Position numbers and translations under genes: made by a program. A DNA stretch of 64,000 bases from Bicyclus anynana (lineage: Eukaryota; Arthropoda; Insecta; Lepidoptera; Nymphalidae), in the NCBI RefSeq assembly GCF_947172395.1, contig NC_069104.1, positions 8,831,355-8,895,354 on the forward strand, read 5' to 3'. This document shows positions 31,306 through 42,070 of the stretch, in pieces. A model generated the notes under the pieces. That model ran no database searches, had not been told where the DNA came from, and saw nothing but the letters and a program-made list of their open reading frames with translations. Within the stretch, counting starts at the first letter, position 1. Each line of letters opens with the position of its first letter.

Positions 31306-32042
31306 CTCGAAACGACATGGGTATTATATTTTTTATATATTTTTTTCATCATCTATTACATTTTTAAAATAATACATAATATGTTGAGATGTAATATATT
31401 ATTACCTTGATCTCGTATCTACTATAAGCTTTAATATTAATGCTCCTGATCTGTGGATTCAAATAAATCAGTTCTATCTCAAACAATGCAGATTGCACGC
31501 AGCGCGTTCTGCAATACTTTTAATTATAATAAATTAGTCTATTATTTTGACGTAATACCTCGTTAGGCCTATTCAAGATGCTTTTGAGGCATAAATAACT
31601 CTAGACTTTGTATTATACGATTTTCTTTAGCCGTAACTTGCGTAAGAAGTGATATAATGTATAGTATTAAGTTTTGTTATTTATTATTATAATCGGATGG
31701 CTATGATGATAATGCGATTACTTTTTCTGTTTACAAAACAAGTAGTATGAACCACAGAATACATTAGTAATTACTATATATTTAAGGGAATATGTACCTT
31801 GTACTGTAGGTAGGTATGTCTTGTTTAATTTTGGCGCGTCTATCAACTGTATATTGATCAATGAAAGACTTTGACAGATGACGCTATTTGTCATCTGTTA
31901 CTGTTGATATGGAAGGAACAAAGTTTTTATTGTTTCGGAACTGTTTGGAATTACTAATGACAGTAAGACGAACAAGAAGCAGTCGTTTCTCTGTTTTCAG
32001 GTCTCTTTTCTTTACTGTTATATATATTTGTCTCGTAAGCGG

Positions 32043-32118
32043 TGTGTGGATGTCTCTACAAAATGCCCATGTCCTGCAGTGGACGTCTATTGGCTGGTGC
32101 GATGATGATGATGATAAG
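32043..32118 (+). mobile_element. RTE 3' terminus with (GAT)n tail
   Basis: Last ~75 bp of an RTE fragment: 'atgtcctgcagtggacgtctattggctgg' then GATGATGATGATGAT. The upstream frame from 31888 runs into it and is therefore not a gene. Confidence 0.85.
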
Positions 32119-32245
32119 TCACACTTAAATAAAAAAAATACCTAATTAATCCGTCGCCAACTGCTTTTTTGCTAATTTTGTTAAAGTTCGTTATATGATG
32201 TTCACCATGTTAGATGCAATGCACAATATTGTAAAGTATTAAACA

Positions 32246-32340
32246 CTAGCTCGCGGTTTCACTCGCGTTGTTCCCGTTCTGAATTTTGCAAAATCGTTTT
32301 AGTAGATCCAGAGATTACCATAAACTTTATGATATCAAAT
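32246..32340 (-). mobile_element. Helitron 3'-end fragment
   Basis: Minus strand; CTAG terminus at 32246-32249, then 'ctcgcggtttcactcgcgttgttcccgttc' and 'gtagatccagagatta'. Confidence 0.6.
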
Positions 32341-32357
32341 AATCAGTATAGAATAAA

Positions 32358-32450
32358 GGCCGGTTTCACCACCTGATGAGTAAGATATAATAAGAGATAA
32401 CTTGTGGATAAGCTATCAGACACATATCAGAAGGTAGTGAAACCGGTGCC
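32358..32450. mobile_element. 93-bp foldback MITE
   Basis: Ends GGCCGGTTTCACCACCT and, inverted, GGCACCGGTTTCACTACCT. Confidence 0.75.
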
Positions 32451-32856
32451 AAGTATTGCACGCTCCAATATTATATCGAAAACAAACGCAAAAAACAGAA
32501 CAGATTTTGTTGAACTCTGGTCTGGTATTTGTTTAAAATCATTGCGTAAACCTCTATTGTGCTACGCAATATCGGTTCGAAAATATTCCAACGACAATAA
32601 AACAATCATTAGCACATCAATAGCCGCATTTATGATATCGTTCAGAATGATTAAAGGCTTACGAGAGTCACGCACGCTCGCCGCAGACAATGGCCGGCGC
32701 TCCCTCGCGGAAGCTGCGCTATTACATGCTTCGCTACTCCTTCGCTCGTCTGTCGCCCTGGTATTTTGGGCGAGGTATTTTGGTATTTTTATGAGCTATT
32801 TCGGGCTATCTTTCTTTTTATTGTTCAGAGAAATAATAATTGTGATCGTTAGATAG
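32404..32856 (+). other. 150-codon frame, unidentified
   Basis: Starts inside the 93-bp MITE, so its N-terminus cannot be native. Residues about 85-115 are unusually GC-rich for the region (ADNGRRSLAEAALLHASLLLRSSVALV) and the last ~35 residues are hydrophobic. No domain is recognised, no splice sites bracket it, and codon composition changes along its length. Most likely repeat DNA or chance; kept because it is the longest unassigned frame in the right half. Confidence 0.15.
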
Positions 32857-32878
32857 TCAATATAGTGTTCCTCTAAGC

Positions 32879-32993
32879 CCGCCAATCGGCATTGGAACAG
32901 CGTGGTGGGTCTAAGCTTCATAACCCTTTTCTTGTAAGAAGGGAGACCTGGCCCTAAAGTGGGCCGTTAAAGTTAGCCTGATAGTTATGATTT
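32879..32993 (+). repeat. Decayed SINE-B tail fragment
   Basis: 'gcattggaacagcgtggtgg' followed by a degenerate 'ataaccc' block and 'ttagcctgatagttatgatt'. Confidence 0.55.
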
Positions 32994-33191
32994 ACATACT
33001 TGTACATTAATATAATCATCAGCTTATTTTTACCCGGCTGCCGATGGAGGTATATTTTTCAAACAAATCAATGTAAAATGAATGTATTGAGTGAGACATT
33101 CATTTATGTCGTGTTCACATTTGAGTGAATGATTCAATGCATGGTTTCGATCCTTTCCCTAGTGAACTGTTTTAGTACTTTTTATTAAACA

Positions 33192-33396
33192 CTAGCTGAC
33201 GCCGCGTGGTTTCACCCGCGTGGTTTACGTTCCCGGGACAATATATAGCCTATAGCCTTTCTCGATAAATGGGCTATCTAACACTAAAAGATTTTTTCAA
33301 ATTGGTTGAACGCGCAAATCTCAGGAACCATCCTGAGATTTGCGCGTTCAACCAAACAAACAAACAAACTCTTCAGCTTTATAATATTAGTATAGA
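33192..33396 (-). mobile_element. Complete small Helitron
   Basis: On the minus strand it starts TCTATACTAATATTATAAAG and ends in CTAG; the flanking bases are A before and T after, the exact Helitron insertion site. GC-rich imperfect hairpin sequence precedes the CTAG. It also has an internal inversion-like duplication ('gcgcaaatctcaggaac' / 'cctgagatttgcgcgttca'). Confidence 0.85.
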
Positions 33397-33807
33397 TTTT
33401 AAGGCTGACAGACTTTACATGTATAATTTTTGAAAATTTTGAAGTTAAAATGAGAAAGGAATGAACAAATTAATTTTAAAATTGTTATTTATGAACAGGA
33501 CACTCTAATCTTTGAAACCTTTCTATCTACATATTTCTTAAATATAATATTTATTCGTATCTTTCTCGTTTAAAATATGTATCTAACTATGAAGTCCATT
33601 TAAAAAATAGCAAACCCATTTTGGCCACACAACCTGTAGGTAAAAGTGTCTCGATAAAATAATTACATTTCCAATTAATACTAAATCGATAAGTATCTAG
33701 ACGTTTATGTGACATTAAGAAAACTGATGTTACGACTATATAGATAAATGAACTATCAATTGCCATTTTCTGCAAAGAAGAAAGTTTACAAGACGTATGT
33801 CCCTTAC

Positions 33808-33990
33808 AAAGGTATTGATTCCTCTATTTCAGAAAATATTGCTTCCAAGATGGACTAGGAACCTACGACGGCTAGACAAGTCTCATTTTATGAATGCTGA
33901 AAATTTTTTAACCTGTGCTCCTACCTGTTATAATACTTACTGTACTTACCTGTAACTATGGTAAGTAGTGACAGGTCTAAGTACAAAGCG
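33808..33990. mobile_element. Foldback-S fragment
   Basis: 'attttatgaatgctgaaaattttttaac' and 'gtgctcctacctg' match the end of an S arm; decayed. Confidence 0.4.
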
Positions 33991-33991
33991 T

Positions 33992-34261
33992 ATCGTCATC
34001 AACCCATATTCGGCTCATTGCTGAGCTCGAGTCTCCTCTCAGAATGAGAGGGGTTAGGCCAATAGTCCACCACGCTGGCCCAATGCCGATTGGCAGACTT
34101 CACACACGCAGATAATTAAGATTATTCTCTGGTATGCAGGTTTGCTCACGATGTTTTTTTTCACCGATTGAGACACGTGATATTTAATTTCTTAAAATCC
34201 ACACAACTGAAAAGTTGGACGTGCATGCCCCGGACCGGATTCGAACTCACACCCTCCGGAA
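33992..34261 (-). repeat. SINE-B copy
   Basis: Minus strand, from the 'atcgtcatcaacccatattcgg' tail complement to the B-box 'ccggattcgaac'. Confidence 0.88.
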
Positions 34262-34305
34262 TATATATATTTTTAATATTGTTATCTGTTTATTTTGATA
34301 GATCA

Positions 34306-34625
34306 TGTCCCCAGTCGTCAATCACTTAGCTTCGCGGCAACCTTTCGAAAAACACCATTAACGATTAAACTTTAAGCGTTTCTAGAGAAGGGTTGTCGTG
34401 AAGACAGGGTCCTTGAATTGACTGCGACTGGAGAAATTATTCCCCATGATACCTGTGCTGTAGAAAATATCAAAATATTACGTTTTATACTTAAACTATA
34501 GATACTTGGAACCTTCTAAATCCACCATCAGTCCAAACTCCATAAGCGTTCTTACTTATGGTAGGGACAAGGACTAACAAACTTACAGCTTTCATAGAAT
34601 GAAGTGTATCTAGCTATTGCAGGCA
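34306..34625. mobile_element. Foldback-S half element
   Basis: Shares 'gtcaatcacttagcttcgcggcaacc', 'ccaaactccataag' and 'agctttcatagaatgaag' with the right arm of 36155-36656. Confidence 0.6.
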
Positions 34626-34690
34626 TTCGTTTTAAGAGCATTTTACGTAAAAACGTGTCCCTACCTAAAAAGAAATAGCGATGCCTTCTA

Positions 34691-34994
34691 ATGGTGGGCG
34701 TCCACATATCCACACCGTAAGTATCGAACGCATCGCATCAAACAGATCGTAGTATACGGATCGCGCACCGATCGAGTTGCGCGCGTTTAATGGGATGCAT
34801 CCGATATATACGACGCGGACATACGTAGGCGTCCACTGATCCGCATCGTACATATCGGACGCATTGCATAAAATGGATTTTTAATTTTACGGTAGATAAA
34901 ATCCGTAAGATGCGGATCAGTGGACGCACTTGTATGATTTTCTATACAAAGAATATTAAAATCCGTTTGATGCGAATCTGTGGACGCCTACCAT
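34691..34994. mobile_element. MITE-P copy 2 (composite)
   Basis: Ends ATGGTGGGCGTCCAC and, inverted, ATGGTAGGCGTCCAC. At 304 bp it is about 100 bp longer than other copies and has extra internal arm repeats, so it is nested or partly duplicated. The frames at 34665-34929 are readings of the palindrome. Confidence 0.8.
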
Positions 34995-35656
34995 AAGTGG
35001 ATGCCAATCTTAAATGGATTGACCGAGATATGTCACCAGTTGAAATGTGGTCGGGAAACAGTACGTATAAGGGATGTCAGTAGACCATCACACCTGTGTC
35101 AAAACCTGGTTTCTAATTTATACGACTCGGTAATAAGTAATAGCGGACGCTCGCGACTTCGTCCGCGTTGACTTCTTAATTGGGTCCAGAGAGAAAGGGA
35201 AAATGTGTGGCAGCAATTAAATATTGACAGATAAGTTAATTTGTGTTACTTTTAGCTGGCAACATTCCATTTACTGTAAAACGTTTTGCCATACCATTGA
35301 TTACATTATAGTCCATGTTTCATACTTGTAATTTATTGTTATTTCTGTATTTTGCTATATTTTTGTAATCTAATGAAAATTATTTTACCTCTAATCTATT
35401 TAATTCGTACTGTATGTACTTATTTTCCTCTCCTACGAACGAGGGGAATTTAATTGAGTAACAAACGTCAAACACACAAACATACGAAGTTTTAGATTTG
35501 TAACATTTAGTAAAATACCTATTATGGAAATGTAATGCAACTCAACGTTCGTAAGAGACGTTAAGTTTAAATAAAAAATCAAAATAAATAAAACGACCCT
35601 AAGAACTTTGATTGAATTTCATAAACCAACATTGCTCCCTAAATGTATATGTAAAA
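34995..35656. other. No gene seen; short Helitron-type fragment
   Basis: 'agcggacgctcgcgacttcgtccgcg' at 35142-35167 belongs to a common Helitron-like terminus. The rest shows nothing recognisable. Confidence 0.5.
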
Positions 35657-35860
35657 CAAGCTGACGCCGCACGGTTTTACCCGCGTGGTTGCTGTTCCAG
35701 TAGGAATACGGAGATAAATTATAGCCTATAGCCTTCCTCGATAAATGGGCTATCTAACGCTGAAAGAATTTTTCAAATCGGACCAGTAGATCCTGAGATT
35801 TGCGCGTTCAATCAATCAAACAAACAAACAAACTCTTCAGCTTTATAATATTAGTATAGA
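35657..35860 (-). mobile_element. Small Helitron with mutated 3' end
   Basis: Same family as 33192-33396; on the minus strand starts TCTATACTAATATTATAAAG; the terminal CTAG has become CTTG (plus strand CAAG at 35657). Confidence 0.8.
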
Positions 35861-36154
35861 TGAGTCGTGAGGTGTCCTTAATTTAACGACTTACGACAAA
35901 TTCTTTCTTCAATGGACTGTTTACATTATCAGGGCTAAGCTCCCTCCATTCCCACGCGGGTTAAACCGCGGGGTTCTGCTAGTTCTATAAATTACTAGAT
36001 TATATTAATTACAAATGAAACAAAAGTGTTAATTAGGTTGTCCAAATAGAAAGCGTTGTTTTCGAGTTCTCTTAACAGTATCCATCGATATCAGATGTTT
36101 CAGCCGATTGTATTGTTACCAGTTACTTCCTATAGTCGCCAGTTGTAATAGTCG

Positions 36155-36656
36155 GAGAGCCCGTGAACTCCAGACCTTCGTCATTTTATAAAAGCACTGC
36201 TCCTACCATAAGTGAGTACGGTAACCAATTATGGAGTTTGGACCGTGGTGGATTTGGAAGGTAGCAGGTTTTAAGGATCCAGATCCTCAATCTTCTAAGT
36301 ATAAAGTGTAATTTTATCATGTTTTCCTCTGCATAATATGAAAAATTATATCCCTATTCGCCATGGCAACCCTTCGCTAGAGATCCTTAAAGTTTTATCT
36401 TAAATGGAGTTTTTCGAAGGGTTGCCGCGAAGCTAAGTGACTTTCGACTGAGAGTATATTTCTCATATTATGTCGAGGAAAACATGAAAAAATTTCACTT
36501 TATACTTAGATCTGGATCCTTAAAACCTGCTACCTCCCAGAGCCACCACGGTCTAAACTCCATAATTGGCTACCGTACAATTACCCATGGTAGTAGCCGA
36601 GCTGACAAACTTTCAGCTTTTATAAAATGACGAAGGTCCGGGGTTTACTGGCTCTT
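36155..36656. mobile_element. Foldback-S, complete palindromic element
   Basis: About 500 bp with arms of about 230 bp. Left landmarks: 'ccagaccttcgtcattttataaaagc', 'ccaattatggagttt', 'ggatccagatc', 'gttttcctc'; each appears inverted in the right arm. Seven further fragments occur in the window (26028, 33808, 34306, 49640, 57130, 58130, 63050). Confidence 0.85.
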
Positions 36657-36912
36657 AGTCTATGAAGGCTGTCGTGTCTTGAAGGATCGTGATTGTTCGT
36701 TCGCTCCATCTCGGATACAATATCTGTTAATTAATGGTTTCGATAGAGTAGGTACCTATATAAGATAGTGTCAATTAGAGAGTGCAGTTGATAGAGGGGG
36801 CCTGTGTTTATTTTGGACCACAAATTGGTGCGATGGCTTTTAAATTGAGTAACTTTTTATTGCTTTCCAATTGTTTTCGGGATAAAGGAGTGCTATTTAA
36901 TTGTAATGATAA
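36657..36912. other. Unclassified DNA left of the SINE-B reference copy
   Basis: No gene or repeat recognised. Confidence 0.4.
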
Positions 36913-37219
36913 GCCGTGATAGCCCAGTGGATATGACCTCTGCCTCCGATTCCGTTGGGCGTAGGTTCGAATCCGGTACGAAACATAAACCTCCAACTTT
37001 TCAATTGTGTGCATTTTAAGAAATTAAATATCGCGTGCCTCAAACGGTGAAGGAAAACATCGTGAGGAAACCTGCACACTAGAGAATTTTCTTAATTCTC
37101 TGCGTGTGTGAAGTCTGCCAATGCATTGGGCCAGCTTGGACTAACCCCTCTCGTTCTGAGAGTAGACTCGAGTTAAGCAGTGAGCCGCGAATGTGGGTTG
37201 ATAATGATGATGATGATGA
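36913..37219 (+). repeat. SINE-B, complete reference copy
   Basis: tRNA-derived head with A box TAGCCCAGTGG (36920-36930) and B box GGTTCGAATCC (36964-36974); body 'ctccaacttttcaattgtgtgcattttaagaaatt...'; 3' tail (GAT)n at about 37204-37219. About 307 bp. Confidence 0.92.
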
Positions 37220-37589
37220 GGTGATGTTGTGATATATTTGGTGTTTATAGTTATCACTATGAATATATTAGAAGTAACACGGACTATTTATTTTTTTTAT
37301 CTCTCAGTCTGTTTGTTTTGTATTGATCTCTGGAATGGCTAATTGAACTGAAAATTGACAACATACTTTTTTTTGGTTTTTTTACTTTTAGCCCGGAAAA
37401 AATTATCCCGAAAACATTAGTCCCGCGAGATTTCTGAAAAAATCGCGGGTCTTCGCTAAATCCTATAAAAAAAATATTATTGCCACCGTATCGTAACGAT
37501 CTAAATTCCTTTATCAGCAAAGCGTTAGCAATGTAATTATTATTTTATTGCGACCTTATTATATCGAAGTTCTTGTTGGAATACTCTAA

Positions 37590-37996
37590 GCCCTCATTCG
37601 CACGTGAGTTTTTTTAACGGACGTTTAAAAAGCGTTCAAATACAACAAATGCATTCCCAAGTATATGTTCACACGACTGCGTTTTAAAATACGACTCTTT
37701 AAATAGACCTTAATTTAACTTCATTGAAACCTTCATTGACCTTAATTTAACTATATTTCAAATATAGTTAAATTAAGGTCAAAGGTCAGCTTTTTTAACG
37801 GACATTAAAAGAATGTTCAAATACATCATATGCATTTCCAAGTATATGTTCACACGACGGTTTTTTATCGAGTAGAGTTGCATTTTCAATTTTGTGCGTT
37901 GGAAATAGACCTTTATCCAATTTCATACTATACGCTCCGTCCGCTAACGTTGGGTTTTAACGCGTCGCTTTTTTAACTCACGTGCGAATGAGGCCT
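37590..37996. mobile_element. MITE-R copy 1
   Basis: Ends CCCTCATTCGCACGTGAGTT and, inverted, GGCCTCATTCGCACGTGAGTT; body has 'cattcccaagtatatgttcacacgac' twice. A perfect 43-bp palindrome sits inside (37738-37780). Confidence 0.8.
37738..37780. repeat. Perfect 21-bp inverted repeat with 1-nt centre
   Basis: Arms 37738-37758 and 37760-37780 (left arm starts GACCTTAATTTAACTATATT) are exact complements around a single C at 37759. Confidence 0.95.
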
Positions 37997-38204
37997 TACT
38001 AATAAGGCAAGCAATGGCGGGCCATACATCACGGGAAGTAATGGTTGTCACATATTAGTTCCTACCTACCTTACTCTACCTACTACCACCTACATCACGA
38101 CTTCCTTTACGCACCTTGCTACGCATTTTTCATTTGTCTACGAGCTACGTGAGACGAATTAATTACTTCATTAATAACTTTGTGAACTGGGAAAGTATTT
38201 TATA

Positions 38205-38393
38205 CTAGACATCCCGCGGTTTCACTCGTGTAGTTCCCGTTCTAATGAGAATACGGGGATAAATATAGGCTATGACACTCACAAATAACGTGGCTTTCTA
38301 GTGGTAAAAGAATTTTCAAAATCAGTTCAGTAGATCTAGATATTATCCCCTACAACACTACACCTCTTTACCTCTTTATAACATTAGTAAGGA
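38205..38393 (-). mobile_element. Helitron, second subfamily
   Basis: CTAG end at 38205-38208; body 'atgacactcacaaataacgtggctttctagtgg', left part 'cctctttataacattagtaagga'. Confidence 0.7.
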
Positions 38394-39505
38394 TGTATTT
38401 AGTAGTACCGACATACAATGTTGGAAAGTTATTTAGGCTCTAAGTACTTTATGGTTTTTTGTAAATAATGGTTGTGGAAGCTAACATTTTGGCGGTATTT
38501 TTAAATTTACTAGCAACAACTTCGTACCGCTTAAGAATTTCCGACAGCAGCGCCAGATATAGGCTTGTGTTTTCAAACCATCCATGAACCTATTGAAATA
38601 TACCTACACACAAAACTTTCATTAAAATCGGTCCAGCAGTTTAGGAGTTTCTAATTAAAGTTTAATTCCTAAGTTCTAATAAAAAATTTAATTTTCGCTT
38701 TTTAGAGTAATGCATATTTGAAGACGGTTCAATTATTTTGTTAAGAGAATTATTATTTTTCTGTTTTTAGTGACTGTACGCCACAGTACGGGCAATTTCA
38801 TTCACTTATTTCAGTTATTTGATTTTAACACAAAATTACTGAACTGATGTTTGTGAAAATTAAATGGAAGCAAACTGGAAGTATACTCTTTCAAACAAAA
38901 AAGCAATTTTCTTAATTGGTTTATAATAACGAAGTAATGAGGTAAAAAACATTAAAAAAAAAATACGCGTCTAATTGAGAAACTCCTCCTTGTTTTTTAA
39001 GTCGGTTAAAAATTAATACAAGCATTTTTAAAATTTTTTATGAAATCTATAAAAGTTATAGTTAAATAAGTTGACTACGATCTCAATAGAAGTAGACTCA
39101 CGAGTACTTAGAAGAGGTTCAAGTTTATCCTATCTATACCTAAGTTTGAAATCGTAAAACCATGCATCATAAATGTCATAGAATATTACTATTCAACGGA
39201 CTGGTTTAGAACCTCTGACGTCTATAGTGAACCAACAGTTGAAAGCCTCTGCCAGTTGCGCCAATCTGTACTTGTACTCAAGTAAAATCCGCTGTTGACC
39301 TGTAAAAGTACAGAGAATAGCTTTTACCATTAATGAAAACGCATTCCCGTAGCCCGTAGGCGTTAGACGTACGTACATACATTAGAAGCAGCCCATGTAA
39401 TGACTTACCATCTATAAAGCCTGTTTCATAATACAGAGCAAATGGCGAATTTACGCGTGCGAATATTGTTATCGTTTCAAATGGAAAATATAAGAAATTG
39501 TGTCA
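38394..39505. other. No gene; decayed transposon sequence
   Basis: 38540-38660 and 38780-39010 contain phrases common to lepidopteran mobile DNA ('aaaatcggtccagcagttta', 'cctccttgttttttaagtcggttaaaaa'). The latter resembles 25370-25470 and 12565-12610. Nothing coding is recognised. Confidence 0.5.
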
Positions 39506-39704
39506 AGGTAGGCGTCTACAGATCCGCACAGTACATATTGGACGCACCGCATTAAATGGATTTTTAATTTTACGCAACATAAAATCCGTTGGATGCGATA
39601 CGTACGATGCGCGATTGACGCAATTGTATGACTTTCTATACAAAGAATACCCAAAATCCGTTTGATTCGTTTGATACGTACGATGCGGATCAGTCGACGC
39701 CTAT
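39506..39704. mobile_element. MITE-P copy 3
   Basis: Ends AGGTAGGCGTCTACAGATCC and, inverted, AGGCGTCGACTGATCC. Confidence 0.8.
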
Positions 39705-40647
39705 TTAGTTGCCAGACATTCAGCTTCGTGACAACATCTTGCCGGACGGATGTCAAGGGTGTCTAGCAAAGTCCTCAGTGTCTATTGACACTTCACATAT
39801 GTTTTGACATATGTTTAGGCATATTTTCCTCGACTATGAGGCTCTCTATCTAAAATAAGTGATTTGTTACCTGCTACTTACCATTGTCATCATGATAAAA
39901 ACTTCTTAGTTACCTATGAGACTTACTTCTAGTAGTAGCTTTAAGCTTCTATATAATAATGAAAGTCTGGCTATCACATACTCTTTTTGTATCATAGTTA
40001 TTAATGTATAGTTATTAATATATTTTCTTCGTGACCTGAAGACAAAGACATCCCACTTCCCACGGTTAGGATTTAGAACGTTGCATCTATTGATTGATGT
40101 ATATTAATTTAACATAAATTTTAATGGTTATTGATCAGAGTTAATTTTGCGGTGCGCTCGATAGTGTAGAGAGCGCTTAACATTAAGGCGAAATTCACTT
40201 TCGAATTGGCCTAAGTAATAACGCCTGTTCTCTGTTATTCATGATTGTAAGAAAATCGTGCCGATCATCTCTGTAATAGAATCATAAAATAGATTGCGTT
40301 TCTCAATTCGTCCCAGTTATCTGCGAAATAATGAATTGTATCTGATATTAATATCTCTGACAAAAGATGTCTATATTACAAAATATAAATATTTATAGGT
40401 ACCTATTACAAGTATCAAGTTATGAGAACAAATATTTAATTTAGAATATTTTGCCTATTTCCTATAAACTGGTCAATAGCGTTTTCAGTTCTAATTTAGC
40501 TTTAAGTAGGTAGATACGAGTAACTCCTAATGGGTTATTGCCTTGGGTCGTATGAAGGATTTTTTCTTTATAAAAATGTTCAGTATTATTTCTAACCCGG
40601 ATTTGAAAGTTGGTGGTGTTACACCCAGTGTCTCACAGTGCCCGTTT
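39705..40647. other. No gene or named repeat seen
   Basis: AT-rich DNA. 39715-39800 ('gccagacattcagcttcgtgacaacatc') may be decayed foldback-S sequence. Confidence 0.4.
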
Positions 40648-40855
40648 ATGGCAGGTGTCCACTGATCCGGATCGTACGTATCGGACGCATCGCATCAAAC
40701 GGATTTTAGTATTTTGTATAGAAAGTCATACAAGTGCGTTCACTGATCCGCGTCGTACGGATCGCATCAAACGGATTTTATCTACCGTAAAATTAAAAAT
40801 CCGTTTGATGCGATGCGTCCGATATGTACGATGCTTAACAGTGGACGCCTGTCAT
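40648..40855. mobile_element. MITE-P copy 4 (clearest)
   Basis: 208 bp. Left end ATGGCAGGTGTCCACTGATC, right end, inverted, ATGACAGGCGTCCACTG. Each arm carries CGTACGTATCGGACGCATCG and CATCAAACGGATTTT; the whole can fold into one hairpin. TA or TAA borders. Confidence 0.85.
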
Positions 40856-40884
40856 TAAAGTTCACTTTACTTGAGGCTTAAATC

Positions 40885-40899
40885 TTCATGTTTATAAAA
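40885..40899. repeat. Target-site duplication, left copy
   Basis: TTCATGTTTATAAAA, identical to 42056-42070; flanks the RTE-like element. Confidence 0.95.
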
Positions 40900-42055
40900 A
40901 TAAAATAAAATAAAATAAAATAAGCCTTTATTACTGCCGGTATTTAAGATTTACATTTTAAAGTATATACATAATTCTTAATAATTAGCAGCTTGTCCTT
41001 CGACATAGGCCTCCCCTAACGATCTCCACTTTTCTCTGTCCTTCGCCATTCTCATCCATTCAGGACCGGCGACCTTTTTAAAATCATCCTCCCAACGTTT
41101 CACCTGTCTTCCTTTATTCCTCTTACCATCCCTTGGATACCATTCTGAAATTGTTTTTGTCCATTTCTCGCCCTTTTCCCGTATCATGTGTCCTGTCCAC
41201 TGCCATTTTAGTGTTTTGTATACTTTTTCCACATTCTTAAATTTAGTAGTCTTTTTAATTTTTGTTAACTTTACTCTATCTTTTCTCCTAACTCCAGTTA
41301 CACTTCTTTCTATTCCGTTTTGACATATATTTATTTTATTTATTAATTTTTCTGTTAATGCCCATGTTTGGCAGCCATACGTTAAACATGGCAAAATGCA
41401 TGTGTTGTATATTTTCCTTTTCTCCTTAATTGGCATATCTATATTTTTCATTATTTCACTAAGGGACCAGTATCTTTTCCACGTGTTAGATACTCTTCTG
41501 TCAATTTCTTTTTTCATTGTATCGTTTATGGATATTAGTTGTCCAAGATAAACGTACTCTTCTACATATTCAATGTTTTCCATGTTTACTTCTATATTAT
41601 ATGTCTTTGGGCCATTAGTCATAATTTTTGTCTTAGTTGTGTTCATTGAGAGCCCTGCTATCGCACTCTGGATTGATAATTGTTGTAGCATTTGCTGTAA
41701 CTTTATGGGACATTCAGAAAATATAATTAGATCGTCTGCGAAACGTAGATGGTTTATATTTTCTCCGTTTATGTTGAGTCCATTTTTGTCCCAGTCCAGG
41801 TTCCTGAATATCATTTCCAGGGCTGCTGAAAACAACTTGGGTGAGATCGGGTCTCCCTGTCGAACGCCTCTCTGTATAGGAAACGCTTCCCCCGTTGTTT
41901 CCAGCCTGACTTGAGCTGTACTTTTCGAGTATATCTTCTTTAATAGTCGAATATATTTTTGTTCAATACCCTGGCTACGCATTGCCTCCCATATATATTC
42001 ATGTTCCAAGGAATCAAAGGCTTTATTATAATCAACAAATCCTAGGTAATAAATT
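40900..42055 (-). mobile_element. 5'-truncated RTE-like non-LTR retrotransposon, recent insertion
   Basis: A 1156-bp minus-strand insertion ending in a (TTTTA)n tail (40900-40922 on plus as ATAAA units), flanked by a perfect 15-bp duplication. It contains the C-terminal part of a reverse-transcriptase reading frame with no stop. 5' truncation, a simple-repeat tail and long target duplications are hallmarks of target-primed reverse transcription. Confidence 0.93.
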
Positions 42056-42060
42056 TTCAT
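40978..42060 (-). CDS. Reverse transcriptase, C-terminal 360 codons (transposon fragment)
   Basis: Copies element RNA into DNA at the insertion site. The fragment starts in RT motif A (YLGFVDYNKAFDSLEHEYIW, catalytic D near residue 10), continues through the 'QRGVRQGDPISPKLFS' block (about 63-78), the active-site FADDL (about 107-111, residues D109 and D110), and ends in the RTE-type C-terminal domain (CILPCLTYGCQTWALT; KWQWTGHMIREKGEKW; WEDDFKKVAGPEWMRMAKDREKWRSLGEAYV). The first codon lies in the target duplication, so the true protein start, the endonuclease domain and the fingers of the RT are lost. The frame is unbroken, unlike every other RTE piece here, so the copy is young. It cannot be active by itself. 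Confidence 0.93.
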   Translation of the reverse strand: MKIYYLGFVDYNKAFDSLEHEYIWEAMRSQGIEQKYIRLLKKIYSKSTAQVRLETTGEAFPIQRGVRQGDPISPKLFSAALEMIFRNLDWDKNGLNINGENINHLRFADDLIIFSECPIKLQQMLQQLSIQSAIAGLSMNTTKTKIMTNGPKTYNIEVNMENIEYVEEYVYLGQLISINDTMKKEIDRRVSNTWKRYWSLSEIMKNIDMPIKEKRKIYNTCILPCLTYGCQTWALTEKLINKINICQNGIERSVTGVRRKDRVKLTKIKKTTKFKNVEKVYKTLKWQWTGHMIREKGEKWTKTISEWYPRDGKRNKGRQVKRWEDDFKKVAGPEWMRMAKDREKWRSLGEAYVEGQAANY

Positions 42061-42070
42061 GTTTATAAAA
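42056..42070. repeat. Target-site duplication, right copy
   Basis: TTCATGTTTATAAAA; see 40885-40899. Confidence 0.95.

Noticed and set aside
31888..32145. 85-codon plus-strand frame
   Set aside because: Its C-terminal part is the RTE 3' tip and (GAT)n tail; no independent evidence for a gene.
36913..36985. tRNA gene
   Set aside because: Same reasoning: head of SINE-B, repeated through the window.
41573..41914. 113-codon plus-strand frame
   Set aside because: Antisense shadow of the reverse transcriptase.
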